Below the pieces are notes generated by a model, which made no database searches, had not been told where the DNA came from, and worked only from the letters and a program-made list of their open reading frames with translations. From positions 55,961 through 119,960 of the forward strand of contig NZ_KB899338.1 in NCBI RefSeq assembly GCF_000378165.1: a DNA stretch of 64,000 bases. Reading direction: 5' to 3'. Positions within the stretch are counted from its first letter, which is position 1. Every line of letters begins with the position of its first letter. This DNA comes from Saccharibacter floricola DSM 15669. GTDB taxonomy: Bacteria > Pseudomonadota > Alphaproteobacteria > Acetobacterales > Acetobacteraceae. The position numbers were made by a program, and so were the translations under genes. Positions 54,845-63,784 of the stretch are shown piece by piece.

Positions 54845-55579
54845 TCACGCCTCCAAGGATGAATAGTTGAGATCGATGAGCGTCCATGGCTCCCGCGCAT
54901 CGTTGTGTGCGTAAAAGCGCATATAGCGCCGCTGACCGCCACTCTCGATGGCATCGCGTAGCGCACGTTGGGCCACAGGCCAGCGCGGATGCTCAATCTC
55001 CAGCGCCACCAGGCTGACAATGCGGGCTGTCGAGATTTGGCCGGTCTTGTGATTGCGCACAAAGGCACGATCCACAATCTGGCGCAGGTCAGCGCTGGCC
55101 CCATCCATGAGGTCGTCCATCACCTCCCGCACCAGCTCCTCAGCAGCCATAATGGCGGGCGTGACGGTCTTTTGGTCGGTCGTCGTAATCTGCACTTTAA
55201 AGAGCCGATCCAGACTCTCCAGCTCGGCCCCGCCGCGCGTGCCACCAAGGCGCGCGCCATACTGCTCCATCAGCAGGTCGCAGAGCGCGTCAAAGTCGGT
55301 AAAGTCGTGGTGCTTGGCCTCCGCCATCATGGCTTGCAAGCGGCGGGCACTTTCCACACGTTCACACACCCAATCATGGATTAACACATCACGGGGGCGG
55401 AAGCTCTCGACCGGCTTTTCACGACCACTCAAGGTTCGGATCATCCGACCCGTTTCAGATGCTTTGGCGAGGCGGCTTTGCTTGTTCATCTCAATCATCA
55501 TATCGTGTCCAAAAATCTCATAGTGTCCGAAAAGCGGTGCCCCTTTGGGCACGCATTGGTCGGTCAGAAGGCCGCTCAT
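54845..55579 (-). CDS. DUF3164 protein of Mu-like phages
   Basis: A 244-residue protein with the family core: FDALCDLLMEQYGARLGGTR, then ESLDRLFKVQI, ITTTDQKTVTPAIMAAEEL. It is an early gene found behind A and B in many Mu-like phages; function unknown (nucleic-acid metabolism is suspected). The start at ATG 55,579 overlaps the upstream stop as ATGA. Confidence 0.8.
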   Translation of the reverse strand: MSGLLTDQCVPKGAPLFGHYEIFGHDMMIEMNKQSRLAKASETGRMIRTLSGREKPVESFRPRDVLIHDWVCERVESARRLQAMMAEAKHHDFTDFDALCDLLMEQYGARLGGTRGGAELESLDRLFKVQITTTDQKTVTPAIMAAEELVREVMDDLMDGASADLRQIVDRAFVRNHKTGQISTARIVSLVALEIEHPRWPVAQRALRDAIESGGQRRYMRFYAHNDAREPWTLIDLNYSSLEA

Positions 55580-55983
55580 GAGGCGGTGCACAGGCGTGAT
55601 CCGCGCACACGCTCATACAACCGCGCCTTGCGAGCCTGTTCTTTCAGGCGGCGCCTACGCCCCGGCACCCAACAGCGCCGCGCTTGCGTCTCAAGCTGGT
55701 CGGCATAGCTGGGCGGAGCAGCGGCTTCTTTGAGAGTTGCGACAACAGAGCCAAGCGTTTGCGTAGAGGGGAGTTGGTCGAGAAAGTTCAGTATCAGGAC
55801 ATGAAACCAGACCTTCTGCTGACCCGACGGTTCATTCCCTTCCAGGCGATACAAAAGCGTGCCGACATATTGGTTGGGCGTTCCTTCACGCTCCAAAAAC
55901 GCGATCACGGCATCTCGCGTGATGTCCATATTTCCATAGGGGCCAAGCGCGTTTGAGAGGCATTCCATAACGGTTTGAGTCAT
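55576..55983 (-). CDS. Hypothetical early phage protein
   Basis: A 135-residue protein (MTQTVMECLSNALGPYGNMD; later a basic C-terminus CWVPGRRRRLKEQARKARLY). ATG 55,983 follows GAGGGCTGAG. The basic tail suggests nucleic-acid binding. Not recognised. Confidence 0.6.
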   Translation of the reverse strand: MTQTVMECLSNALGPYGNMDITRDAVIAFLEREGTPNQYVGTLLYRLEGNEPSGQQKVWFHVLILNFLDQLPSTQTLGSVVATLKEAAAPPSYADQLETQARRCWVPGRRRRLKEQARKARLYERVRGSRLCTAS

Positions 55984-55987
55984 GATC

Positions 55988-56935
55988 TCAGCCCTCCACG
56001 CGTTTAGGGAGCGGGTGGGGGCGGCGCTCATTCCACCCCGCTTCAATATCGCTGATCTGCACGCTGTCACGCCCGTCATGGCTGGCGATAAACCACGCAA
56101 AACGCAGGGTCTTGTTCAGCTCACGCAAGCCGCCCTCTTGGCTGCCAATCCAGCGCACGAGCTTGGATACATCATTGTCCATCGCGCCCCATTGTGTGAG
56201 CAGATGGTCAAGATCGCCTTTTGTTGGCTTCTTCCGACTTTTCCACATGCCAACACGGCTGAAGATCTGAGCATAGCTGGCTTCACGTCCCAACCCTTCG
56301 ATGCGTCCTCGCAACGGCTCATTGCCAATCCACGCAATGCCGATCTCAGCCCGATCATTGAGTGCGCGGAGCTGGTCGAGGGCTGCCGTGGTGAGGTGCT
56401 GGGCTTCGTCAATAATCAGCAGCCCCTGCGTGCCACGCAGCCTTTTAATCAGCCCGCTCATCAGGCGTGACCCGTTTTTGACTGGCGCATCCACCGTCTC
56501 AGCAATGTCGCGCAAGATGGCATGAGGGGTCTTGAGCGAGCTATCGGCCGTGATCAGCCACGCATTGCTATGCAGCGTGCAGTAATGCTCTGCCGTCATG
56601 GTTTTGGACGTGCCCGGTGCGCCGGTAATCACGCCAATATCTTGGGCAATCTGCGCATATTCAAAGACATTCATCCAGCGTTCGCAGGAAGGCAGCATGA
56701 CAAAATCGGGTGCTTGTCGCAGCTTCTGGTGGAGCTGGTGGCGGGTCGTGTTCGTCTCCACCCAACGCTGCGCTTTCTGGGCGACTTTATCATTATCGCC
56801 GTTATATTTGCCCGCCAGAAACTGGTTCAATGTGCCTTTGGGAATACCACTCTCGCGACTAATCTGCGATTGCGAGAGGCCATGGCGCTCTTGATGGTTT
56901 TTGATGGTGGTAATCAAATCAGTGTGGGATGTCAT
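55988..56935 (-). CDS. Transposition protein MuB-like AAA+ ATPase
   Basis: A 315-residue ATPase that in Mu picks target DNA and activates MuA. N-terminal helix-turn-helix (LSQSQISRESGIPKGTLNQFL), Walker A GAPGTSKT at 105-112, Walker B LLIIDEAQHL at 172-181, and IGIAWIGNEPLRGRI downstream. It is 12 bp behind MuA in one operon and appears intact. Confidence 0.93.
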   Translation of the reverse strand: MTSHTDLITTIKNHQERHGLSQSQISRESGIPKGTLNQFLAGKYNGDNDKVAQKAQRWVETNTTRHQLHQKLRQAPDFVMLPSCERWMNVFEYAQIAQDIGVITGAPGTSKTMTAEHYCTLHSNAWLITADSSLKTPHAILRDIAETVDAPVKNGSRLMSGLIKRLRGTQGLLIIDEAQHLTTAALDQLRALNDRAEIGIAWIGNEPLRGRIEGLGREASYAQIFSRVGMWKSRKKPTKGDLDHLLTQWGAMDNDVSKLVRWIGSQEGGLRELNKTLRFAWFIASHDGRDSVQISDIEAGWNERRPHPLPKRVEG

Positions 56936-56947
56936 GGTCAGACTCCG

Positions 56948-58876
56948 TTACGCACTACGGCGCATAAAGTGGAGGATAGAAGCGGTGGTGCCGTCATCAT
57001 CCTCATCATCGGTCTCAGGGAGGGGAGCAGGGCGGCTCTGCGTCACCGCAGCGTTTGGCCTAAAGGGCGTGACGACCTTCTGATCCATCAAAGCCTCGTG
57101 ATCTTCAGGGTGATCAGGCAGCAGAGCGGCCAGTTCAGACGGGGTGAGGCGGCTTTCAGCATCCAGCTTCATCTTGGCCGCCTTGGCGAGCTGCTTTTCA
57201 GCACGTTTTTTCACAGCCGCAGCGGCTGTGCTGTCGAAGCCGGTTTTCTCAACAACCGGTGCGTCGCCAAGAAAACCCCCGTTCAGGCTGTACACATGCA
57301 TGGGGGCATGCAGCTCTTGCGGATCAAACCGCACGACCAGGGGTTGGCCCATATGCTCATGCAGAAATTCCGCCCAGTAGCGATTGCCAAGGAACCGAAA
57401 CGAGCCGTCACGTTTACTGGCCATCACGTTCTCAGCAGCGCGTAACCAGAGATGCCGCTGCGCTTGGGTTGGCTTGCGCACGGCACAGTGAGCGAGACTC
57501 TCTTCAAAAACCTGCCGAAAGCTCTTCACACCTTTGCATACAGCGGTGCGCCGTCCCGTCCGGTTATTATGCTCGTCAATGCCCGCTGAGATGACAGCCA
57601 AAAACTCCGCCAAAGGTACAGCGCGGTCGCCATAATTCGCGGGCTTGTTGGTCGGGTTGTTGCCCGTATAAGCCCCAGCAAGAGCAGGATGCTTGGCCAG
57701 ATCGCCGGCAAGATCCCGAAAGGCCCGCTCAATTGGCTTGGATTGCCCGCTATAGGGCGTCACAAAGACCGTTTCGATCCCGAGGATCGTCATCACACCC
57801 GCGGCATCGCCCTCACGCACTTTGAAGCGAAAGCGCGTTTTCGTGCCGCCCGTCATGCGTTTGGACGCAAAAGCGCGGCCATTATCGAGATAAGCGCGGG
57901 AAGGGATGCCGTATTTTTCAACAAGATCACCAAGAGCGAGCTGAATCGCATCGGTGTTTTCAGACCGATCCACCCGCCATGACAGGATCATCCCGCTATA
58001 AAGGTCTTGCCACGCCACCATCATAGGCCGCCCAATCGTGCCGTCTGGCCATTGCACGCGGACATCCCATTTATGCCCGTCCGCATTCACGGCCTGCAGT
58101 GCATGAAGATGCGTGCGATCACGCTCTTGAGCAGGGATTAGGTCTTTCACCTTGTCACGCCCTTCACGGGCTAACGTCACGACCTCAATAGGAAGAGAAT
58201 GCAACCAACGGGCAAGTGTCTTTTCACAAGGGAACGTCCAGCCATGCTCTTCCGCCGCTTGTTGCAGACGTCGATAACATGCGGAGATTGTCGGCTTCTC
58301 AGGCCGCAGCCAATCGGCCTTGAGAAAGTCCCATGCCTCTTCAGAGCATTGTGCATGAGAGGCTTTCGGGCCTTTGCGTTTAGGTACCAGATAAGCCAGC
58401 CAATGCTCACGCGGGACGTTGCGGATCGTCCGTTTCCAGCCCATCACCGTCGTCCGCCCAACCGTTGCGCACTGTTCCGTGTTGTAAGCGGTGAGCGCCT
58501 CATGGAGCGACCAACCCGCCTGATAAAGCTGCTCAATCATCTCCATAATACGGAGTGTCTCAAGGGCTTTAGCTTTCTGAGACGCTGAAGCCTCGTGATA
58601 ACGCTCCCAAGCGAGGCCATGATCCCCAGCTTCGTCCGGCTGCCTGTCTGAGCAGTCCAAAAACCGCTGCACCCACGCAAGCTGAGCCACTTTCGGCAAA
58701 AGCTTGTAGGAATACTCAACACCCCCACCAGCTCCCGAACGAGGCCGCCAATACACGCCTTCCCATTCGGGGCGCAGCCAATTGTTCCGTTCGGCCCGCA
58801 CATGCAAAGCCCGCATCCCCGGCACGTTTGGAAGGTCTAAGTTGGCTATCTCTTGAAGAGTGGCGAATGTTTTCAT
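56948..58876 (-). CDS. Transposase MuA-like DDE integrase
   Basis: A 642-residue transposase. The N-terminal Mu DNA-binding region (LRPEWEGVYWRPRSGAGGG) is followed by helix-turn-helix domains and the catalytic core with Asp266 (NADGHKWDV), Asp331 (YLDNGRAFAS) and Glu383 (SKPIERAFRD), almost the same positions as in MuA (269, 336, 392). The C-terminal part has the MuB-contact type tail. No break is visible, so the element may still transpose. It overlaps the Ner-like gene as TAATG. Confidence 0.95.
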   Translation of the reverse strand: MKTFATLQEIANLDLPNVPGMRALHVRAERNNWLRPEWEGVYWRPRSGAGGGVEYSYKLLPKVAQLAWVQRFLDCSDRQPDEAGDHGLAWERYHEASASQKAKALETLRIMEMIEQLYQAGWSLHEALTAYNTEQCATVGRTTVMGWKRTIRNVPREHWLAYLVPKRKGPKASHAQCSEEAWDFLKADWLRPEKPTISACYRRLQQAAEEHGWTFPCEKTLARWLHSLPIEVVTLAREGRDKVKDLIPAQERDRTHLHALQAVNADGHKWDVRVQWPDGTIGRPMMVAWQDLYSGMILSWRVDRSENTDAIQLALGDLVEKYGIPSRAYLDNGRAFASKRMTGGTKTRFRFKVREGDAAGVMTILGIETVFVTPYSGQSKPIERAFRDLAGDLAKHPALAGAYTGNNPTNKPANYGDRAVPLAEFLAVISAGIDEHNNRTGRRTAVCKGVKSFRQVFEESLAHCAVRKPTQAQRHLWLRAAENVMASKRDGSFRFLGNRYWAEFLHEHMGQPLVVRFDPQELHAPMHVYSLNGGFLGDAPVVEKTGFDSTAAAAVKKRAEKQLAKAAKMKLDAESRLTPSELAALLPDHPEDHEALMDQKVVTPFRPNAAVTQSRPAPLPETDDEDDDGTTASILHFMRRSA

Positions 58877-59184
58877 TATGCCGCTACCTCGCGCTTGCGG
58901 AGGTGCTTAGGAATAGTCTGAGTTGAGTAGCGCCTTACAGACCGCTTAATGGGAATATTATCTTCATTAAAGCGTTCGTTTCCCCATACGTCATAAGGAG
59001 ACTTTTCCAAAAGTTCCGCAATGCGTATTTCAGTTTTTACAGAATGTTGAGGATCGCCCAAAGTGGCACTAATGGCATTTCGGCTCAGGCCGAGTTGTTG
59101 TGAAATATGAACGAGGGGGCCATATTTCTTCCGTAACTCAGCTTTGATGTCTTCAACATCCATCCCGGATCGTTTATGACTCAT
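58876..59184 (-). CDS. Ner-like DNA-binding protein
   Basis: A 102-residue protein with a lambda-repressor-like helix-turn-helix of the Ner/Nlp type: DVEDIKAELRKKYGPLVHIS, QQLGLSRNAISATL, and SPYDVWGNERF, the last matching the Ner/SfsB end (P..IWP.R). Ner represses early transcription in Mu. First gene of the early operon, divergent from the repressor. ATG 59,196 is an alternative start. Confidence 0.82.
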   Translation of the reverse strand: MSHKRSGMDVEDIKAELRKKYGPLVHISQQLGLSRNAISATLGDPQHSVKTEIRIAELLEKSPYDVWGNERFNEDNIPIKRSVRRYSTQTIPKHLRKREVAA

Positions 59185-59239
59185 CGCTTGTCTCATTTTT
59201 AAGCCGGCTGCAACCGGCTTTCATTTTTCCTTCAAAGTC

Positions 59240-59320
59240 GGAACTTATTCCCGGCTTCTAACCTCGGAGATAGAGCATAAGTTCCAAAATGAAAACTTAA
59301 TTCTCTAATTACAAACTTAA
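59240..59320. promoter_or_regulatory. Candidate operator array between repressor and early operon
   Basis: GGAACTTAT (59,240-59,248) and its inverse ATAAGTTCC (59,277-59,285), then AAACTTAA at 59,293-59,300 and again at 59,313-59,320, exactly 20 bp apart. Four copies of AACTTA in an AT-rich divergent promoter region are good candidates for repressor and/or Ner binding; in Mu this region also holds the transposition enhancer. Confidence 0.6.
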
Positions 59321-59381
59321 AATATCTGTAATGTTTTAGAACTCCTAGTTTTCATTGGAATTTCGGGCTTTTAGATCAGAT

Positions 59382-60119
59382 ATGAAAAAAACTCTCTATG
59401 AAGATGAATTTCAAAGTTCATCGGAAAAGTTTGAAATTGAAAATCCTTCAAAGAGGTTGCGTGCGGTCGTTCAGAAGGCTGGCGGGAATAATGTAGTGTC
59501 TGCACGCTCAGGCATCCCGTTAGGTACGCTTAATGGTTATATTTCTGGTCGTAGTGTTATGAAGCTGGATGCTGCAGTTAAACTAGCAGAGATCTGCGAT
59601 GTCTCTTTAGAGTGGCTTGCCGTAGGGGACAGGGGGGATAGCCTTCCAGAGCAACGCCATAAAAAAGAAGCTCTTGATACCGTTGATGTTCCCTTTGTTT
59701 CAACAGAAGCTTCAGCAGGATTTGGGCTTATCGCAGCGCAAACAGAAGAAGTAGAGTATATCCCTGTTCCACGAGAGTTCTTTTATCGCTTTCTAGGCCT
59801 TGTTCCAACTTCGATATTTATGATCCGTGTGGAGGGGGACAGTATGCTTCCAACCATAAGGCCTAATGATCGTCTTATTGTTGATACAGCACCACGACCT
59901 ATTACTCATGGTATTTATGTTATTACGGTTAACGATGCTGTTTATGTAAAGAGAATCGGTTTAAAAGATATGAAAAATTATACGATTATTAGTGATAATA
60001 CCCAATATCCAGCATTTGATGTTCCGATGAATGATGTGTGCTGGGGTAATGCAGATACTGGGGCACAAATGCGTATTATCGGACGTGTTGTTATAAACTG
60101 TCAAATGATGGCTACTTAA
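59382..60119 (+). CDS. S24/LexA-like phage repressor
   Basis: A 245-residue repressor with an N-terminal helix-turn-helix (NNVVSARSGIPLGTLNGYIS) and a C-terminal self-cleaving peptidase: Ala112-Gly113 as cleavage site, Ser154 in RVEGDSMLPT, Lys190 in AVYVKRI. DNA damage with RecA should trigger cleavage and release the early operon. ATG 59,382 is preferred; a TTG at 59,355 would add nine residues. On the plus strand, divergent from Ner, like c and ner in Mu. Confidence 0.92.
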   Translation: MKKTLYEDEFQSSSEKFEIENPSKRLRAVVQKAGGNNVVSARSGIPLGTLNGYISGRSVMKLDAAVKLAEICDVSLEWLAVGDRGDSLPEQRHKKEALDTVDVPFVSTEASAGFGLIAAQTEEVEYIPVPREFFYRFLGLVPTSIFMIRVEGDSMLPTIRPNDRLIVDTAPRPITHGIYVITVNDAVYVKRIGLKDMKNYTIISDNTQYPAFDVPMNDVCWGNADTGAQMRIIGRVVINCQMMAT

Positions 60120-60857
60120 TAGTAAAATGCTGTTTGTGCGGGGCATTGGAAGAGTAATGGGCCATTTCCATATTGACCTCTAAGCAGTTTTGACCGTCGT
60201 TTAAAACGCTTTCAAACACTATTTAAACGCTTAGATGAATGTTCTGCTATTCTGTCTAAAATCCATCCCTATCTCCAAAAACCGGTATATAAATTATGTC
60301 CCAGCTGAATAAGGATGGATGACCATCTAACCCCCTTGCATTTTCCACACAAGGCAGAAAACTCTCAACATTATCCCACCCCATCCCGTATCATCCCAGT
60401 TCTCTCCTAATCCTATCTATTATGTCTTCCTACATTGGCCTTTAGCATGCCGTAACGCCATGTCTGTTAGCATGATACCCCCATCCCGAAAAACGATACC
60501 CCTATAAATACCCCCATTTTATGGGGATGCAACGGCATATCATGAGACGATCTGGGACAACAAAAAGAGCATAAAAACTCTATTTTCTGCGGTCTATGGG
60601 ATATATTGGTTCTTTCTGGGAACATTCTCTGGAGGTCCGGGCGGGAATTGGAGAATTGCAGTTGATCGGCGTTTTTTATAGTAAAACATCCAAAAGTCGG
60701 TAACGTGAAACTGCCATTTTTTCGACAAAACGTAAAACAGATTTGAGGGAGTGACTGAGGTGTTCGTGATGAAGTTCTTGGCGTAGAGAAAGATCGCCGT
60801 TTTTAAGTCGTATCATGTGTTGCTCGGACAGGCGCGAAGAATGGAAGCATGTATTAG
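60120..60857. other. Gene-free region holding the left end of the Mu-like phage
   Basis: No gene is visible. Direct repeats TTTAAAACGCTT and ATTTAAACGCTT (about 60,199-60,231) may be transposase sites near the phage end. At 60,478-60,533 there is GATACCCCC, CGATACCCCTATAAATACCCC and a CCCCATTTTATGGGG hairpin, reminiscent of the activator motif. At 60,703-60,739 CGTGAAACTGCCATTTTTTC and GACAAAACGTAAAACA resemble Mu end sequences. Which of these marks the true end cannot be settled by eye. Confidence 0.4.
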
Positions 60858-61070
60858 CTAATGTATGCTTTGCATCTCCCGCCGCTCATTCCCATAGTCG
60901 CGCATCATAGCTGGCACCTCGTGCAGGTCGGGATGAGCGCGCAGTTCGTCCGCCGCCTTCTTCTCTTCCTGCGTTGTGTAATGCACCAACGGCGGGCAGA
61001 GGGGTTTGGTGCGGGTGGGGGCGCAGCTTACTAACGTGCATAAAGCCATCGCACAAAAGATACGCTTCAT
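60858..61070 (-). CDS. o-spanin lipoprotein of a second prophage
   Basis: A 70-residue lipoprotein: MKRIFCAMALCTLVSCAPTR with lipobox LVSC, then CPPLVHYTTQEEKKAADELR and MMRDYGNERRE. Nearly the same C-terminus is repeated in the remnant at 31,731. It overlaps the i-spanin stop. It is the leftmost gene of the second prophage. Confidence 0.82.
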   Translation of the reverse strand: MKRIFCAMALCTLVSCAPTRTKPLCPPLVHYTTQEEKKAADELRAHPDLHEVPAMMRDYGNERREMQSIH

Positions 61071-61303
61071 CAGAACGTCCCCTTATCCAGTGTATCTATG
61101 AGCGCGTTATCAGAGCGTATGCCATTCGTGCGGGCTTCGAGCATCCGTTGCGCGGCTTCTGCTGATTGTGTGGCGTCGCTCACGTCTTGGCGTTCGGAGC
61201 TTACGCGGGCGCTGTTGCGGCCTGCCCGGTTGCTATAGACGATTAGAGCCGTCAGGAAGCCGAGCACCGTAAGGATAAAGCCCCCTGCGAAATAGGGGTT
61301 CAT
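61070..61303 (-). CDS. i-spanin of a second prophage
   Basis: A 77-residue protein with one membrane helix (YFAGGFILTVLGFLTALIVY) and a charged periplasmic helix ending DTLDKGTF. It pairs with the o-spanin that starts at its stop codon. Confidence 0.8.
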   Translation of the reverse strand: MNPYFAGGFILTVLGFLTALIVYSNRAGRNSARVSSERQDVSDATQSAEAAQRMLEARTNGIRSDNALIDTLDKGTF

Positions 61304-61409
61304 GGGATGTTTCCCTTTTCTGTTTTTTTATGTGTTTCGTGAGAGATTTCAGCCATTCTCGACTGATTCCCTCTAGATGTCAGGGAGAGCCGAAGCTCTC
61401 CCATATGGG

Positions 61410-61718
61410 TTAGCCTATGCCGTTGATGGCAGGCGTGGCGGCCGGGGCCGCTTCGGTTGCACCAGAGGCCTCGGTCTTCTTCTTTTTCAAGCCTGCCAGC
61501 ACCAAGGCAATACCGGACAAAATACTCGTAGCGCCTGCTAATACGGAGGCCAGATCAAAGGAGACCTTGCTTTCCACGGTAGGCAGAACGCCATCGAGTA
61601 AGCGGGCCGCACCGTCAGCGATCTTCTCTTGCGTTTCTCCTTTCTTACTGGTGACGGTGGCAAAGATGTTTTCGCCAGCTTCGACAAGAGCGGTAATGGG
61701 CGTTGTTTCGTTAGTCAT
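61410..61718 (-). CDS. Holin-like phage protein
   Basis: A 102-residue protein. The first 55 residues are helical and charged (TSKKGETQEKIADGAARLLD), then one membrane helix LASVLAGATSILSGIALVLAGL followed by KKKK and an Ala-rich tail. Its place next to spanins suggests a holin or lysis regulator. No endolysin of this prophage is visible in the window. Confidence 0.6.
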   Translation of the reverse strand: MTNETTPITALVEAGENIFATVTSKKGETQEKIADGAARLLDGVLPTVESKVSFDLASVLAGATSILSGIALVLAGLKKKKTEASGATEAAPAATPAINGIG

Positions 61719-61767
61719 AATGATTGTTCCTTATCAGACGAATAATGAGATATTTATTTGTTAGGGA

Positions 61768-63693
61768 TTATGAAGAGAGTTCTCCGATAGCGAGAACAGT
61801 GATAGGGCCTGCTACGTCTATGTTAGAGCCACCTAACCCGACCCAAAACTTACCCAACGTAAAACCATCGCGATTAGGTGGAGTTGTATTGAAAGCACCG
61901 CCCATGACCATATTAGTTCCATTGTAAAATGATGGAACGATGACAGTTACTGCGTCACTGGTGAATGGTTGAGGGAATGAAACGTAATCACCATGAGCAG
62001 CAGTTACGGAGAAAGACTGCAAAAGCAGTGGTGCGCCGGTTGGGCTGAGAGCACTTAAAAGAATGCCTCCGTTAGGTGTTGTGATGGAGCCATTCATGGC
62101 CAGCGAGAACTCACGAAACATACCCCCCTGACTTAAAACAATATTTCCATGGACGTTATCAGACGATGGTTGTCGGGCTGTTTGTAAATAGAGGCTTGCA
62201 TCAGATGTCATTGTTCCAATGCGGTGGCTGAGATACCGATCATTGTAATTATATTCCCCAGAAACAATAAGATCGGTTGTGCGTGTAAGGTTGTCCAGAA
62301 GTTGGCCATGTCCATCTGGCTGACTTAAAAAAACCGTATCAGTAGACCACGAGAGGTCTAAGGCACTTCCGGTGAATTCTGAGAGGAAAATATTACCGCC
62401 AATAGTAGATTGTGATCCAACCGCTCCTGCAATACCGTTGTGCGTTGGGCCAGATGCACCTTCAGTGTTGGCGATGATGTTGTTGCGAATAACAGCGCCT
62501 CTAGGCTGGTTAAGATATATTGCCGTCCCAGGATTAGTCGCTGACCCTGTGTTCTCAATAGTGTTCGCATCAATGGTAACGTGTTGGCAGTTATCAGAGA
62601 CATAAATTGCATAAATAGGGTGACCCGACGTAGTCGTTGAACCATCTTTCTCAATAGAGTTCCCATGTACGTACACACCATAAGCACCTACTATGCCAAT
62701 AGAACCGCCGCCATTCCGTCCATTGGTATTGTTGTTAGAGAGTATATTATTAGTGATTAAGATATTTCGCTGAATAATTTCTGTATTGTCTTGCGTCATT
62801 GTAGTGACGCCTATCCCACTATCTGCATTATTATAGATATTGTTATTGTCAATAATGATTCTATTGTTTCCAGGTTGGGTAGATGTGTCACAGTAGACAC
62901 CGATGCCATCATTGTTTTCATAAACACTATTATTAATTGCTCCGCAGTTTCGGCACCCCATGTAGAAGACAAAGCCACCATCTGTGTGCCCGCGGGAGAT
63001 ATTATTGTTAAACCAGCAATTATCAGCTGACCAGATAAATTGTGGACTGTTACCCCCTTTTAGCAAAGTCGTTTCTGTGATGAGGCAATTGGTGATGTAA
63101 CCTAGAGAGATCGGCCAGTTGAATGTATCGCGGATGGTAATTCCTGAAACGAGAAGATTGTTGATCAGTCCGGGGGATTGCGGGTTGTCTGGCGTGTTAC
63201 TCATATGGCTGAGCGTATTGGAGCATATACCTCCTAATACGGCTGTAGCTCCACCTTGTTGGTACTGTTTATTCCCCCAGAAAGTCCCTCGACCAGTAAT
63301 GGAAATAGACGAGATAGTTTCTCCGGCATTGCCGATGTCGACAATGTTTTTATTTTCATTGGGAGCTAAGTAAATATTTCCTTCCATCTCCCAATATGTG
63401 TTTGATTGCGTAATTTTAAGGTTGTGTAGAACCACTGTAAGATTGGCAGGATGGATAAGTTTATAACTGCCCGCGCAGTCATTGAGAGCTTTTTGATAGG
63501 CTTTGCTATTTTGATCAATAAAGTCCCCATTAGGATCATTGATTACCCCTAAGTGCAGCAACGATACACTTGATAAATTTGCGAACTTTTCCTTTAAACT
63601 TTGTACGTTTTCCGAAAGTGAGGCGATAGTGGAACTGTCGACCGTATTAGAGAAAGAATACTCTTTATTTTTACTCTTTGTTTCGTCAGTCAT
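61768..63693 (-). CDS. Phage tailspike with right-handed beta-helix
   Basis: A 641-residue protein. A short coiled coil (SLSENVQSLKEKFANLSS) precedes a pectate-lyase-like beta-helix: many NNN- and N-x-I repeats such as NNRIIIDNNNIYNNADSGIG and RNILITNNILSNNNTNGRN (about residues 120-430). The C-terminal 200 residues look like a trimerisation/receptor region. Such tailspikes bind and often cut surface polysaccharide. AT-richer than the Mu tail genes. Confidence 0.82.
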   Translation of the reverse strand: MTDETKSKNKEYSFSNTVDSSTIASLSENVQSLKEKFANLSSVSLLHLGVINDPNGDFIDQNSKAYQKALNDCAGSYKLIHPANLTVVLHNLKITQSNTYWEMEGNIYLAPNENKNIVDIGNAGETISSISITGRGTFWGNKQYQQGGATAVLGGICSNTLSHMSNTPDNPQSPGLINNLLVSGITIRDTFNWPISLGYITNCLITETTLLKGGNSPQFIWSADNCWFNNNISRGHTDGGFVFYMGCRNCGAINNSVYENNDGIGVYCDTSTQPGNNRIIIDNNNIYNNADSGIGVTTMTQDNTEIIQRNILITNNILSNNNTNGRNGGGSIGIVGAYGVYVHGNSIEKDGSTTTSGHPIYAIYVSDNCQHVTIDANTIENTGSATNPGTAIYLNQPRGAVIRNNIIANTEGASGPTHNGIAGAVGSQSTIGGNIFLSEFTGSALDLSWSTDTVFLSQPDGHGQLLDNLTRTTDLIVSGEYNYNDRYLSHRIGTMTSDASLYLQTARQPSSDNVHGNIVLSQGGMFREFSLAMNGSITTPNGGILLSALSPTGAPLLLQSFSVTAAHGDYVSFPQPFTSDAVTVIVPSFYNGTNMVMGGAFNTTPPNRDGFTLGKFWVGLGGSNIDVAGPITVLAIGELSS

Positions 63694-63784
63694 GTTAATT
63701 CTCAGGTCTATTTTTGAGGGATGAAGAGGTGTGTTGGGTGATGCCTAATGGCCGGCCCATCGCGGCAATGACGCTCTGGCGTGG

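Larger units (their letters stand above)
31888..60340. mobile_element. Mu-like prophage, head-defective, candidate R-type tailocin
   Basis: Gene content and order follow phage Mu from repressor to tail fibre, read right to left on the minus strand. MuA and MuB define a transposable phage. The head genes are broken or absent while tail, lysis and control genes are intact. The edges are not firmly set. TG at 31,888 preceded by TTTTC, and CA ending at 60,340 followed by TTTTC, would give a 5-bp target duplication. TG at 32,015 with CA at 60,170 (TATTG duplicated) is an alternative. About one such match is expected by chance. Confidence 0.85.

Noticed and set aside
60474..60533. Fourth copy of the late-activator motif
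   Set aside because: GATACCCC occurs but the GAAAC half and the GAAGCC arm are not at the right spacing, and no gene starts downstream; kept only as a note.
31600..60800. Tyrosine integrase-type attachment for the Mu-like element at tRNA-Ser
   Set aside because: The element encodes MuA and no integrase, and no copy of the tRNA 3' end was found near its other edge.
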